NCBI RefSeq assembly: GCF_036346855.1
Contig: NZ_CP107841.1
Coordinates: 8,374,001 to 8,438,000 of the forward strand
Origin: Streptomyces europaeiscabiei
GTDB taxonomy: Bacteria > Actinomycetota > Actinomycetes > Streptomycetales > Streptomycetaceae
DNA length: 64,000 nt
Reading direction: 5' to 3'
The notes beneath the pieces were generated by a model. That model saw nothing but the letters and a program-made list of their open reading frames with translations, did no database searches and was not told where the DNA came from. Shown one piece after another: positions 1-8,446 of this stretch (its first letter is position 1; each line of letters opens with the position of its first letter). Position numbers and translations under genes: made by a program.

Positions 1-316
1 GAGCCTTTCGGCGTCTTTCAGGACCGTGCCGCGTTACGCAGCAGATTCTCCCCACGCGCTTCCCAGCACCGCCCGAAACTCCCCAGATTCTCCCCAGAGG
101 AGGCCCGTCTTGCTGCCAGAGGGCGGAGTGGTAGGCCGTCCGTTCCAACACCCCAGTGGGCACGCCGTTTGGCTGTAGGGGGCGGGCCCCTGGTGGGTCG
201 CGGGCCGACAGCCTCGTCGTCGGCGGAGCATGGACGCCGTTGTCTCGGCAGCTGCGGGACCACTTCTGGCACCTCGGCCTGCTCCAACTTGCCTGCACCA
301 TCACACCGTCCCGGCC
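1..316. other. no gene supported; integrase-tail-like plus-strand reading
   Basis: No reading frame here has convincing codon bias. The plus strand at about 30-110 reads R-N-S-P-D-S-P-Q from repeated 'ATTCTCCCCAG' tracts, which resembles the variable tail of actinomycete tyrosine integrases. This is too short to call a pseudogene. Confidence 0.3.
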
Positions 317-766
317 TCAGCCCGGCTTGGACGCTGGGGGGTGGTGGACGTGGAAGGTGAGCCCGGTGATTCGGCCTGACTGGATGACGGGACCGTGCTG
401 AACGCCGCCGTTGATGTCGTTGCGCACGGTCTCCCGACGCGTCGCTGGGGCAGCGTCGAGCCGGTGCAACGAGGTGAGCAGGACGCGAAGGTCGTCGCTG
501 GTGAGAGATCCGGCTTCGACGAGCTGTTGCAGGTGGACATGCCACCGAGCTCTGACGTCGGAGGCGGCCTGCTCGTCTTCGGTGGTGGTGGCGGTGAGCA
601 GCCGGGTCCGTGCACTGTCCAGCTCGGCGATTGCGGCGGCATCCGAGCCGGTACGAGCCAACAACCGTCCGACAAGTTCACGGGCGTGCGTCCAGGAGTC
701 GGTGACCATGAGGGAAACCAGGGCCGTTGCTCCTGACGCGGCGAGAGCGGCCAGCTCGCTGTCCAT
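317..766 (-). CDS. small protein with C-terminal amyloid-like motif, last gene of TIR/NTPase operon
   Basis: 149 aa, function not recognised. I start it at the ATG at 766 because GGAGGA lies 5-6 nt upstream; an upstream TTG at 778 has no such site. The N-terminal two thirds is predicted helical (Ala/Leu/Arg rich). The C-terminus carries a Gly-rich segment with the core GPVIQSGRITG. This resembles the segment GTAVQSRDFTG in the TIR protein of the same operon (residues 176-186) and the RHIM-like amyloid-signalling motifs known from actinobacterial NLR/effector pairs. It starts 18 bp after the stop of the membrane protein, so it is probably co-transcribed. A role as adaptor or effector joined to the others by motif templating is inference. 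Confidence 0.75.
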   Translation of the reverse strand: MDSELAALAASGATALVSLMVTDSWTHARELVGRLLARTGSDAAAIAELDSARTRLLTATTTEDEQAASDVRARWHVHLQQLVEAGSLTSDDLRVLLTSLHRLDAAPATRRETVRNDINGGVQHGPVIQSGRITGLTFHVHHPPASKPG

Positions 767-784
767 CGATTCCTCCAAGATGTG

Positions 785-1867
785 TCAGGAACCCGATGTC
801 TCATCGGGCGCACTGGTGGTGAGATCCGGCCCGTCGCCGTTGTTCGGCGTGAAGGTCGCAGGAGGGTCGAACCGGCGTCGCAGGTCCTCGGCCGTCTCGT
901 GGCGGTCCTGCGTCTCGATGATGTCGGAGATCTGTTTGGCCAGCATCGCCCGTCGGACGTCTCCTTCCGTGAGGCCCATGGCGTCGAAGAAGCCCGAGAG
1001 ATGATCCGCAGCCGTCCGTTCCTGTGTGGCGGGAGCGGGGCGCTCCTCCAGGAACTCGGGAGTGGTTCGTTCGCCGGGCTGCTGGGGAACGAGGTTCTGA
1101 AGTCGCTCGGGAATGTCGGTGTCATTGGCTGCGGACGTGAGCTGCGCGAGGAGGGCAAGGTCTGCCACTGTCCGTTCCACGTGCTCGTCGTTCTTGGCGA
1201 GCCACCAGACCACCGCACTGCCGGTGTCCTTCAGTACGTCCTCCCCTAGGTACTGGCGCTTGCTCTGCTCGTATTTGCGCTGGTGCTCCCAGACGGCCTT
1301 GTCCTTGCGCACCTTTGCGAGTCTGTCCAAGCGCTCCTGGTCCTGCTCGAGCAAGGTGAGGCTGATGTTCTCCGCCATGGCCTGGAGGTGTCCTGTGGCG
1401 TCGGGACACATACGGCCGAGGACACCGCTGATCTCGTGCTGGACGAGTGAGGCTCGGTCCGGCTCCCGCTTCTCGGTGATGGCGCGGGCACGGTTCAGGA
1501 CTGCTTCGACGGCGACTCCGGCCGGGTTGAGGACGGAGCCGCTTCCGGATGGTTCGACGAGGTACCACCGCACGGTCGCCGAGAACATGAAGCTGTAGTC
1601 CTCCCAGTGGCTGGGTAGCGCCACCTGGCTGACGTGGCACTCCGTGCGTTCCACGGGGGAGGCTGTGAGTTGTTCCTCGAAACTGACCGGCATGGAACCG
1701 CGGCGCAGCGAAGCGATCCGGAAGGCCGCTGCGGGGACAACGAGGAGGAGCACGGCCAGCGTCGGCCATATCCACGTAGGCCACCGCTGTGTCAGGCCGA
1801 CGATGGTCAGCAGTAAACCGCACAGGATGGTGAGGAAGACGGTTGTCGTCTTTCGTGCGGTCGTCAC
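785..1867 (-). CDS. two-TM membrane protein with SPFH/band-7-like body
   Basis: 360 aa, GTG start overlapping the upstream NTPase stop in GTGA. Two hydrophobic segments at about residues 8-27 and 31-50 form an N-terminal hairpin anchor. The following region (about 80-240) has the layout of SPFH/prohibitin-like proteins: a beta-rich stretch, an Ala-rich part, then a charged helix likely to form a coiled coil around 175-210. The C-terminus is acidic, Pro-rich and probably disordered. Family assignment is tentative and rests on architecture. Its place between an NTPase and a small motif-bearing protein suggests a membrane scaffold or target for the TIR/NTPase system. Confidence 0.75.
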   Translation of the reverse strand: MTTARKTTTVFLTILCGLLLTIVGLTQRWPTWIWPTLAVLLLVVPAAAFRIASLRRGSMPVSFEEQLTASPVERTECHVSQVALPSHWEDYSFMFSATVRWYLVEPSGSGSVLNPAGVAVEAVLNRARAITEKREPDRASLVQHEISGVLGRMCPDATGHLQAMAENISLTLLEQDQERLDRLAKVRKDKAVWEHQRKYEQSKRQYLGEDVLKDTGSAVVWWLAKNDEHVERTVADLALLAQLTSAANDTDIPERLQNLVPQQPGERTTPEFLEERPAPATQERTAADHLSGFFDAMGLTEGDVRRAMLAKQISDIIETQDRHETAEDLRRRFDPPATFTPNNGDGPDLTTSAPDETSGS

Positions 1868-3861
1868 GGTTGAGCTCCCTTGGCTGGTGCCGGCGGCGGG
1901 GTGGCATGGCCGAGGCCCTGGGCCACGCTGATCTTCTGGAGTAGCAGCTCAGTGATTTCGGCGGAGCGCGCGGGACCTCCCGGAGCAGTGCGCTCGGCTT
2001 CGCGGGCACTCGCGTACAGCGCGGCGAAGACCGCCCCCCGCCTGTTGTCGCACCGCTCAGCGGCGCGGACGAGGACGTCGAGCAGAAGTTCACCCCGGTG
2101 TCCGGTGTCGTCGGCCGCCCAGTGGAGCCAGCGTTCCGCGTGTGGCTGCCACTCTGCCCGCGGCATCCGGGCCAGTACCGCATGCCAACAAGTGGTCAGG
2201 GAACGCTGAACACCGTTCGTCTCCACCAGCGCGCATGTGATGTCGAAGGCATCCGTCAGCGGCACAGGATCGCAGACGCGCAGGAAGATGCCTAGGTCGG
2301 GCGGCGAGAGGTTGGATCGTGCGAGGCGGTCGAGCAGCCTTCGGCGTAGCCGACGACTGCGTGCCACCAGGTCGCACAACGCTTGCACGGCGCGGACGGT
2401 GTCGCGCTCGCGCTGAGCCAGGTAGTACAGCCGGATCAGGGCCTGGTCGGGATGGCTGGACGCGAGGACATCGGCGCAGAGTTGGACGAGGACCTGCGCG
2501 AACTCTCCCTTGAGGCGCCGGTATGCGCACCACTGATAGATCCGTTCGCGGAACTCCCTGCCGTGAGCGGGATCGTTGAGAGCACAGGTGAGTGCGTGTA
2601 CAGCGGCTTCCAGCCGCGCCCTGCTCGCGGCCTCGGAACTCCATCGTTCGGCGAGAGACGCCAGACCGTCCCCGCGCCTGGTCCGCAGATACTGATCGGC
2701 TATACGCGCCACCAGATCGTCACGAACGGCAGGGATGAGGTGCGGATCGTTCAGATCCACGACCCTCGCGGCCCAGGTGCCGAGGTGGTGGCGTAGGTCA
2801 GGCATGTGATCCCAGAAATGTGCGCGGACGGCGGAGTCGTAGTCCAGCTCCCTGAACTGGATGTGCCCGTCCGGTCTTGTTTCGGCTGAGATCTCTGCGA
2901 GCCGCTCAGCGAGGTCCTTGTGTTGGAGCAGAGGGAGCCCTTCGGACGGAGAGTCGAGAGTGCTCAGCAATAGCTGAGCCGCTCGGTGGACGACGTCGGC
3001 GTGCGCCCCATGGAGCATGGAGACGGCGATCAGCAGTGCCCGCTGAGGTGCCTCGCGCAGTTCGGCGACGCGTGCGGCGACTTCCTTCCGCCGGTCGTTC
3101 CGTGCTCTCTTGGCTGCTGCGCACCACTGCGCGAACCCTTCGTCCCGTCGAGCGGTCTCGCGGGCGCGGCGCACCAGGTCGGCGAAGTCCGCGATCTCCC
3201 GCATCGGCCTTTGGCCAGGCCGGAACTCGGTGACGGTCACGTCGGGCTGGATGTATTGCTCGTACGGTACGCCGTGCACGCGGAGGTGCCGCCGGAGAAC
3301 GTTCAGGCCCGGAGGGGGCTCGATTTCGACCCGGTAGTACTGGAGGTCGGGATCGACGGCGCCGCCGCGCGGCATGACGACCACCAGATGGGCGTGCCGT
3401 TCGTGGACGGCCCTACGGAGGGCAGGGAGGTCGGCCCTTGCCGCGGACCACTGGCGGTCGTCCGCGGCAGACAGGTCCAGCAGCAGGCGGTCACCGGTTT
3501 CGACCAGAGCCGGGTCGTGGAGGGACAGTTCCCCTTCCTCGCCGGGAAGAAGTTCGTGGAAGACGCCGCTGTCCCGGTGGTACTCGCGCAGGAGTACCCG
3601 GGCCGCAGCGGTGCGGCCGCTGCCTGGGGCACCGTCCAGGATGACGGTGCCAGTGTCGGCGAGCGTGGAGCGGGCCTTGCCCATGTTGACGGGGTCGACC
3701 AACACACGTCGCAGCCAACGCAGTTGGTCTTCAGCGACGCGCCGGAAGGCCGGCTTGTCCGAGTCCTGTAGTTGGGCGCCGACGTTGACGTAGATGTTGC
3801 CCGGCCCTGTGTGCGTGAACCCGTGTGGGTTCTCGACCCGTGTGCTGCTGTGCTGGTTCAC
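1864..3861 (-). CDS. STAND-like P-loop NTPase with N-terminal amyloid-like motif
   Basis: 665 aa, GTG start overlapping the TIR gene stop (GTGA). Residues 14-26 hold a short motif GFTHTGPGNIYVN that matches residues 198-210 of the upstream TIR protein at 8 of 13 positions. A P-loop follows at 77-84 (GAPGSGRT). The usual lysine of the Walker A motif is arginine here. A Walker B-like hydrophobic strand ending in Asp is at about 125-134 (RLLLDLSAAD). The remaining roughly 450 residues are helical and repeat-like, as in the sensor arms of STAND/NLR proteins. Context suggests a sensor that would activate the TIR effector by motif templating. Sensor role and ligand are inferred. Confidence 0.8.
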   Translation of the reverse strand: MNQHSSTRVENPHGFTHTGPGNIYVNVGAQLQDSDKPAFRRVAEDQLRWLRRVLVDPVNMGKARSTLADTGTVILDGAPGSGRTAAARVLLREYHRDSGVFHELLPGEEGELSLHDPALVETGDRLLLDLSAADDRQWSAARADLPALRRAVHERHAHLVVVMPRGGAVDPDLQYYRVEIEPPPGLNVLRRHLRVHGVPYEQYIQPDVTVTEFRPGQRPMREIADFADLVRRARETARRDEGFAQWCAAAKRARNDRRKEVAARVAELREAPQRALLIAVSMLHGAHADVVHRAAQLLLSTLDSPSEGLPLLQHKDLAERLAEISAETRPDGHIQFRELDYDSAVRAHFWDHMPDLRHHLGTWAARVVDLNDPHLIPAVRDDLVARIADQYLRTRRGDGLASLAERWSSEAASRARLEAAVHALTCALNDPAHGREFRERIYQWCAYRRLKGEFAQVLVQLCADVLASSHPDQALIRLYYLAQRERDTVRAVQALCDLVARSRRLRRRLLDRLARSNLSPPDLGIFLRVCDPVPLTDAFDITCALVETNGVQRSLTTCWHAVLARMPRAEWQPHAERWLHWAADDTGHRGELLLDVLVRAAERCDNRRGAVFAALYASAREAERTAPGGPARSAEITELLLQKISVAQGLGHATPPPAPAKGAQP

Positions 3862-4613
3862 CGGCTGTCGTCTGCGGAGCGATCGGGTTCGCCGAACCGA
3901 TGCTGGACGGTGCCGTGGTTGTCGCCTTCGAAGTACGTCATCCCGTTTCCCGAGATGTGCCGGTCGCCCGACACATGACGGGAGTTCTGGTAGATGTGGC
4001 CGTTGCCCGTGTGGACGGGGCCGTGGGCGCCTTTCACGATGGTGCCGCCGACGTCTCCGGTGAAGTCACGGCTCTGTACGGCTGTTCCGCTCACGTCCCC
4101 GATCGAGTTGGTCACGGTGTCCGACGCGGGCGACGTTTTGTCGGCTTGGGTCAGGTCGCGCAGCCCGGGGACCATCTCGGCCACCAGATCACCGATGCGC
4201 CTGACACCCGTCTCGGTGTCGTGGGTGTCGAACGGAATGGTTTGGAGGTCGGCGAGCCGTGCCAGTTCGGTCGGCAGGTCGATTTTGCTCAGCCGGTTCG
4301 TCTTCCGGCCGTCCAGGATGGGAACGACCGGAAGTTCACACGTGAACGCCTCCTCGATCTCCCGGCGCACCCAGTCCTCCGGATCGTGCAGCCGGGTTTG
4401 GAAGTTCGTCCAGTCGGGTCCGACGACGGCCAGGAGGAGGGAGCTGTGTCGCAGTGCCGCCAGCAGGGCGTCGGGGTAGGTCTCACCGGGGGTGATGGAC
4501 CTCGAGGCGCGGAAGATGTGCTCCGGGCCGAAGCGACGCGACAGTTCCTGGTCGATCAGGGCGGCGGTTTTTTCCCCGTCGCCCGTACGGTAGTTGATGA
4601 AGACCTCGCGCAT
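3858..4613 (-). CDS. TIR-domain effector with C-terminal amyloid-like motifs
   Basis: 251 aa. Residues 1-130 form a TIR_2-type domain: VFINYR strand near the start, LLLAVVGPDW strand, then WVRREIEEAF, whose Glu85 sits where bacterial TIR NADases carry the catalytic glutamate. Many bacterial TIR domains cleave NAD+ once clustered. After a linker, residues 165-240 are Gly/His rich and hold two motif types: GTAVQSRDFTG (176-186) and GPVHTGNGHIYQN (198-210). A further degenerate copy follows. The first recurs in the small protein at 317-766 and the second at the N-terminus of the NTPase. It starts 13 bp after the regulator stop. Effector role (NAD+ depletion) is inferred from family and context. 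Confidence 0.85.
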   Translation of the reverse strand: MREVFINYRTGDGEKTAALIDQELSRRFGPEHIFRASRSITPGETYPDALLAALRHSSLLLAVVGPDWTNFQTRLHDPEDWVRREIEEAFTCELPVVPILDGRKTNRLSKIDLPTELARLADLQTIPFDTHDTETGVRRIGDLVAEMVPGLRDLTQADKTSPASDTVTNSIGDVSGTAVQSRDFTGDVGGTIVKGAHGPVHTGNGHIYQNSRHVSGDRHISGNGMTYFEGDNHGTVQHRFGEPDRSADDSR

Positions 4614-4626
4614 GGTGACATCTCCT

Positions 4627-5919
4627 TCAGAAAGTGGACAAGCGCGATAACGTGCCGAGCCGCGGCCCCAGCCGACGTACCGATGGGTGATCCGAATGGC
4701 GAGCCAGGACCCGGGCGAGGCGCCGCAGGTCGGTCGTGACGGTCGCTGAGCGCACTGCCGCCACGCCGTCGAGCAGTGGTGTCGTCAGCGCACATGCATG
4801 GTCGATCTCGCCGGCCGAGGCATAGGCGAGGGCACGGCGTACGCCGTATCGCACCTGTGTACGCACCGCCTCCTGGCCTACCAGGGCAAGTTGCCGATCG
4901 AGTTCCTCGCTCGCCTCCCGTGGCCGACCGAGATCGACCAGGCACCAGCCCGTGACCATGCCGACTGGGTCGGGAAGGTGCATTGTGCCGATCACCGGCT
5001 GCTCGGAGCCGTCGTCCTGGCGGGCGAGGAGCGTACGAGCGCGCTCCAGGGCACGCTGACAGGCATGACGATCGCCTGCGAGGGCGTGCCCTTGCGCTTC
5101 GCGCTGTGCGGCCAGCCCGCGGATCCGCGGTGGCAGCGTGCCGCTCTGCGCGCGACGGGCCAGCGCGATCGTCTGCTCGGCGTCGTCCCGGTACAACGTG
5201 ACCAAGGCCCTACGGACGAGTGCGTAGCCGGCCAGCGCCGGGTCACCGCCGGCGGCTGCCAGATCGACCGCACGCTGTGTCCACCACAGTGCCGCACGTT
5301 CGTCCCCGGTTTCCTGCACCAGCCAGCCGACATACTCGGCGTACCGGGAACCGAGTGCCAGCAGTTGTCGGCGGGTGCCGGTGTCGGTTTGAGCGGACAG
5401 TTCCCGCAGGGTGTGCGTCTGAGCGATCAGAACGGGCAGGAGCAGACCCGGTTCCACGGTTTGGCCGAGTCTCCGGTAGTGCGTGAACAGTGAGCGGGAC
5501 GCTTCCAGCATGCCGACGCCCGCGGTCGGGGACGCCGTGCCCGTTCCGTCCGACCGCCAGGACATCAGCGATGCGGCGCCGGCGCTCATCACTTCTCGTC
5601 GGCCCATGGGCTGGAACCGGTTCGGGCCGTCCGGCGACAACTGCATGATCCAGTCCTCCTCGTTGGCTTGGGACGACGCTGGTTCGGAATGGGGTTCAGC
5701 AACGACCTGGGTGACCAGGGCGATCAGTGATCCGTCGGCACCGAGGGCGGCGTCGCACAGCCGAACGAGATCACGGCTGGGTGCCTTGATACCTCGCTCG
5801 ACTTTGCTCAACTGCGCCTTGCTGTAATGCACGGCGCAGGACAAGGCCGTCAGGCTCAGTCCGGCCTCCAGGCGACGCTTCCTCAGTTCCTCGCCGAACT
5901 CGGTGGACGGCAGCGGCAC
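4627..5919 (-). CDS. XRE-family regulator with TPR-like C-terminus
   Basis: 430 aa. I choose the GTG at 5919 because GGAGG lies 5 nt upstream; the upstream TTG at 5931 lies on the Shine-Dalgarno itself. Residues about 5-60 are a Cro/CI-type helix-turn-helix (EELRKRRLEAGLSLTALS, then SKAQLSKVERG). The rest is a helical repeat domain typical of actinomycete XRE regulators with TPR-like C-termini. It is first in the TIR/NTPase cluster with 13 bp between genes, so it probably belongs to the operon and may control it. Ligand unknown. Confidence 0.85.
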   Translation of the reverse strand: MPLPSTEFGEELRKRRLEAGLSLTALSCAVHYSKAQLSKVERGIKAPSRDLVRLCDAALGADGSLIALVTQVVAEPHSEPASSQANEEDWIMQLSPDGPNRFQPMGRREVMSAGAASLMSWRSDGTGTASPTAGVGMLEASRSLFTHYRRLGQTVEPGLLLPVLIAQTHTLRELSAQTDTGTRRQLLALGSRYAEYVGWLVQETGDERAALWWTQRAVDLAAAGGDPALAGYALVRRALVTLYRDDAEQTIALARRAQSGTLPPRIRGLAAQREAQGHALAGDRHACQRALERARTLLARQDDGSEQPVIGTMHLPDPVGMVTGWCLVDLGRPREASEELDRQLALVGQEAVRTQVRYGVRRALAYASAGEIDHACALTTPLLDGVAAVRSATVTTDLRRLARVLARHSDHPSVRRLGPRLGTLSRLSTF

Positions 5920-6658
5920 GTAAACCTCCAATGACCATCCGTCCAGGCCGAGGTGCGCTGCACGAAAGAGTGCGGCAATCCCGCCCGGACGGACAAGGCG
6001 ATCGATGCTGTTTCCCGTTTCCTTCTCCTACGGCGGGGCGCAGCATTCGCGGGGCAGGAAGTTGTGCCAGTCACAGAGCCAGGCCAGCCTGCTTCACCAT
6101 GTTGGGGCCGAGCCGCAGGGCTCCTCGCCGGCAGGCCGGACTCACCCGGTGTGATGTCGGCCCATACAGGGCTGAGGTTGCCGGTCGAGCGCGGGCCGGA
6201 AGCGGGCGTCGGTAGCGCTGGCCTGGCCTGGCCTGTTCCGGTGACCGCGGACGTATAGCGGCTCCGGCCGCACCGATTTGGACAGTGGCGGGCAAGAGGT
6301 GCTTGCCGGAAAGGGCACCAGCCACGGTGAGCTGGTCGTTGGCGGGTGACGAGCGCACCGTGCGCTGTGGATGATCTTCTGCCAGCAGCTGTCCGAGGGG
6401 CCGGCCGTGCGGTGTGCGGCCGTGGCCGGCCTCCTGGCGCCGGTCACATGGCGCCAGGGCACCGTCGGTGGTGAGAATGAACCCGGCATCGGCGGGCCGC
6501 AATGCTCCAGGCCGCCGGGGCGGCCCACGCCGCATCGCGATGGTGCTGGGATCCGCCCTTCGCCCGGTTGCTGACCTCCTTCCTACCTACTGGTTTCCTG
6601 GCTCCTGCCCTGGTCGGCATCCCCGGCAGTTTGGAGATCCGGTTCCGAGCGGACGTGA
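5920..6658. other. 739 bp without a supported gene
   Basis: Promoter region for the XRE/TIR operon on its left. Several overlapping open frames exist on both strands (for example 6071-6535 minus), but none shows a ribosome site, a family motif or clear codon bias. It may hold decayed coding sequence. Confidence 0.5.
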
Positions 6659-7336
6659 TCAGTCGATGTCCGGATCATCGGATGCTTCGAGGAGGCGGGT
6701 TGCGAGGTCGTCGGCCCACTCCACGGCCCACGTGCGGAGAGCGGCGATGGTGGCATCGTCGAGACCGTAGGCCGCGAAGGCTTCGTCGTCGGTCCACTCG
6801 GCGCCCGTAAGGTTCGACTGCAAATCCTCGCGCTCAAAGCGGCCGCGGGCGTGGCGGCGGCCGAACTCTTCGAGCTCGGTATTGGTCCAGCGGCGGGAGG
6901 CTGCGAACACGTCGATCAGGTCGCGGGGCGCTCCGCGGTCGGCGAGAGCGCGGACCTTGGTCCCGATCACGTCCTCCTCCGCGAGGACGGGCCCGTACGG
7001 GCTTTGGGTGACTGGCCGCCAGAAGATTTCCTTGAGGATGTCGACTTCGCATTCTTGCCCGGTGGCCGGGTCGGACACGGTGAAGCGGGCGGACAGCGGG
7101 GCGGTCTCCAGCGCGTGCACCTTCCAGCCGCGGGCTTCCAGGCCGGCGCGGAGCGTGGCGGCGATGTCGGCCATGGGAGCCGGGTTCTCGGTGGCGACGT
7201 CGAGGTCCTGGCTGGGGCGGTTCACAAGGCGGTGGGCCCGCACGGCGTATCCACCGGTGAGAACCAGTGGATACGGGGAACCGAGCGCGATCACATCCGC
7301 CAGGAGCCGCGTGTGCAGCTCCGGCATGTCCGTCAC
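6659..7336 (-). CDS. AbiEii/MenT-like nucleotidyltransferase, putative toxin
   Basis: 225 aa, starting at the GTG at 7336, which overlaps the upstream partner's stop (GTGA). It shows the DNA-polymerase-beta-type nucleotidyltransferase signature: LTGGYAVRAH then DLD (Gly28-Gly29 and Asp44-Asp46), EVDIL with Asp99, and a later block K127...RGAPRDLIDV typical of AbiEii/MenT proteins. Members of this family act as toxins, some by adding nucleotides to tRNA ends. The small partner gene is translationally coupled upstream, as in AbiE-type toxin-antitoxin pairs. Toxicity and target are inferred from family. Confidence 0.85.
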   Translation of the reverse strand: MTDMPELHTRLLADVIALGSPYPLVLTGGYAVRAHRLVNRPSQDLDVATENPAPMADIAATLRAGLEARGWKVHALETAPLSARFTVSDPATGQECEVDILKEIFWRPVTQSPYGPVLAEEDVIGTKVRALADRGAPRDLIDVFAASRRWTNTELEEFGRRHARGRFEREDLQSNLTGAEWTDDEAFAAYGLDDATIAALRTWAVEWADDLATRLLEASDDPDID

Positions 7337-7725
7337 GCGGCTGCCCGGGCGCGGGAGGCGAGCTGGGGGAAGGCGTCTTCCCATACGGCGCGCACCGTGC
7401 GACCGACGAGGGTGCGCAGCACCGGCCACAGATGGACGAGCAGGTCCTGGTCGAGGTAGCGGGGCAGGTCGTCGTGCAGGCCCTCGTGCAGGACAGTGCG
7501 GTACAGGCCCATACGCTGGCGCGGCTTGCCCAGGTCGTATGAGGTCATCCCGGACCAGGCCATGTGCAGCGGCAGATCCACGACACCGCGGGTCGGCCCG
7601 CGCAACTCGTCCAGCGACTCCGGCAGACGGCGGCGGAACTTCTCCCGGTACAGCGCGAGGTCCTCGGCGTCCGCGCCCGAGACGTCCGTCGGGGTGGGTG
7701 CGGGGGGCTGTGGGCTGGAGGGCAT
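7333..7725 (-). CDS. partner (putative antitoxin) of AbiEii-like nucleotidyltransferase
   Basis: 130 aa from the ATG at 7725; the frame is open further upstream but that part looks non-coding. No named domain recognised. The first 20 residues are Pro/Ser rich, then a helical region follows (YREKFRRRLPESLDELRGP) with a hydrophobic core. Its 4-bp overlap with the nucleotidyltransferase gene indicates translational coupling. That arrangement, antitoxin first and toxin second, is the basis for calling it an antitoxin. It could instead be a DNA-binding regulator of the pair. Confidence 0.7.
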   Translation of the reverse strand: MPSSPQPPAPTPTDVSGADAEDLALYREKFRRRLPESLDELRGPTRGVVDLPLHMAWSGMTSYDLGKPRQRMGLYRTVLHEGLHDDLPRYLDQDLLVHLWPVLRTLVGRTVRAVWEDAFPQLASRARAAA

Positions 7726-8446
7726 GACTCCATTATGGCGGCCGGGGAAGTGGTGCGGGTCATGATGTGCGAGCCGGCATCCGGAGTGAGCGGGGCGGAC
7801 CCTGCTGAGTGAGCTGGTTGGGGCAGCCTGATCCGCCCCGAGCAGGAAGGACGGACTGTCGCTCATGACGCTCTCAACGCCCGCACGCGGGACAGCGAGC
7901 CGAGAAACCGTTTCTGACCTGTGCTTTTCCGCGCCTTGCCTAGGCCGACATTTGGAGAGTTACTGAAGCCCTCGCGACGGGCGTCGCTCGCACGGACGAC
8001 GTTTGCGACAGTGCAGGACCGGGCGTTCAGGACGGCGCGCCGATGATCCCGCGGGCCGCGAGTGGTCGCGGCAGGACCGGGAAGCCTCCGCCCAGGTGCG
8101 TTCCCATGCCGGACGGTACGACCTCGGGGCTGCTGGGGACGACAAGCACATGGATGTCACTGTCGGTGATCCACCGCAGGGTCGGCGGGCTCTGCAGGGA
8201 GCGCTGAACAGGAAGCCAGGCGGGCTCGTTGTGGCGGGCGCAAGGCGCGGGATGCCATTTGTTTCTCCCTGGATTCTCCCCAGTGCTTGCCGACGCCCAA
8301 AAGACCTTGTCACGGGCTTGTCGGGGGCAAGGCGAGGAGATCACCCGCATCCCTTCTCCCCAGGGACTCCCCACGGCCGTTCCTGGCGCGATCTGCAAGG
8401 GATGCGCGAGCAAAGCGTGAACAAGAACTGAGCGTCACGCGAGGGC
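7726..8446. other. 721 bp without a supported gene
   Basis: Promoter region of the nucleotidyltransferase pair, then sequence with only short, mutually overlapping frames. Around 8266-8372 there are several CTCCCCAG-type tracts like those at the left edge of the window. Confidence 0.5.

Noticed and set aside
6071..6535. 154-aa frame in the gap beside the XRE gene
   Set aside because: No ribosome site, no motif, composition of a shadow frame.
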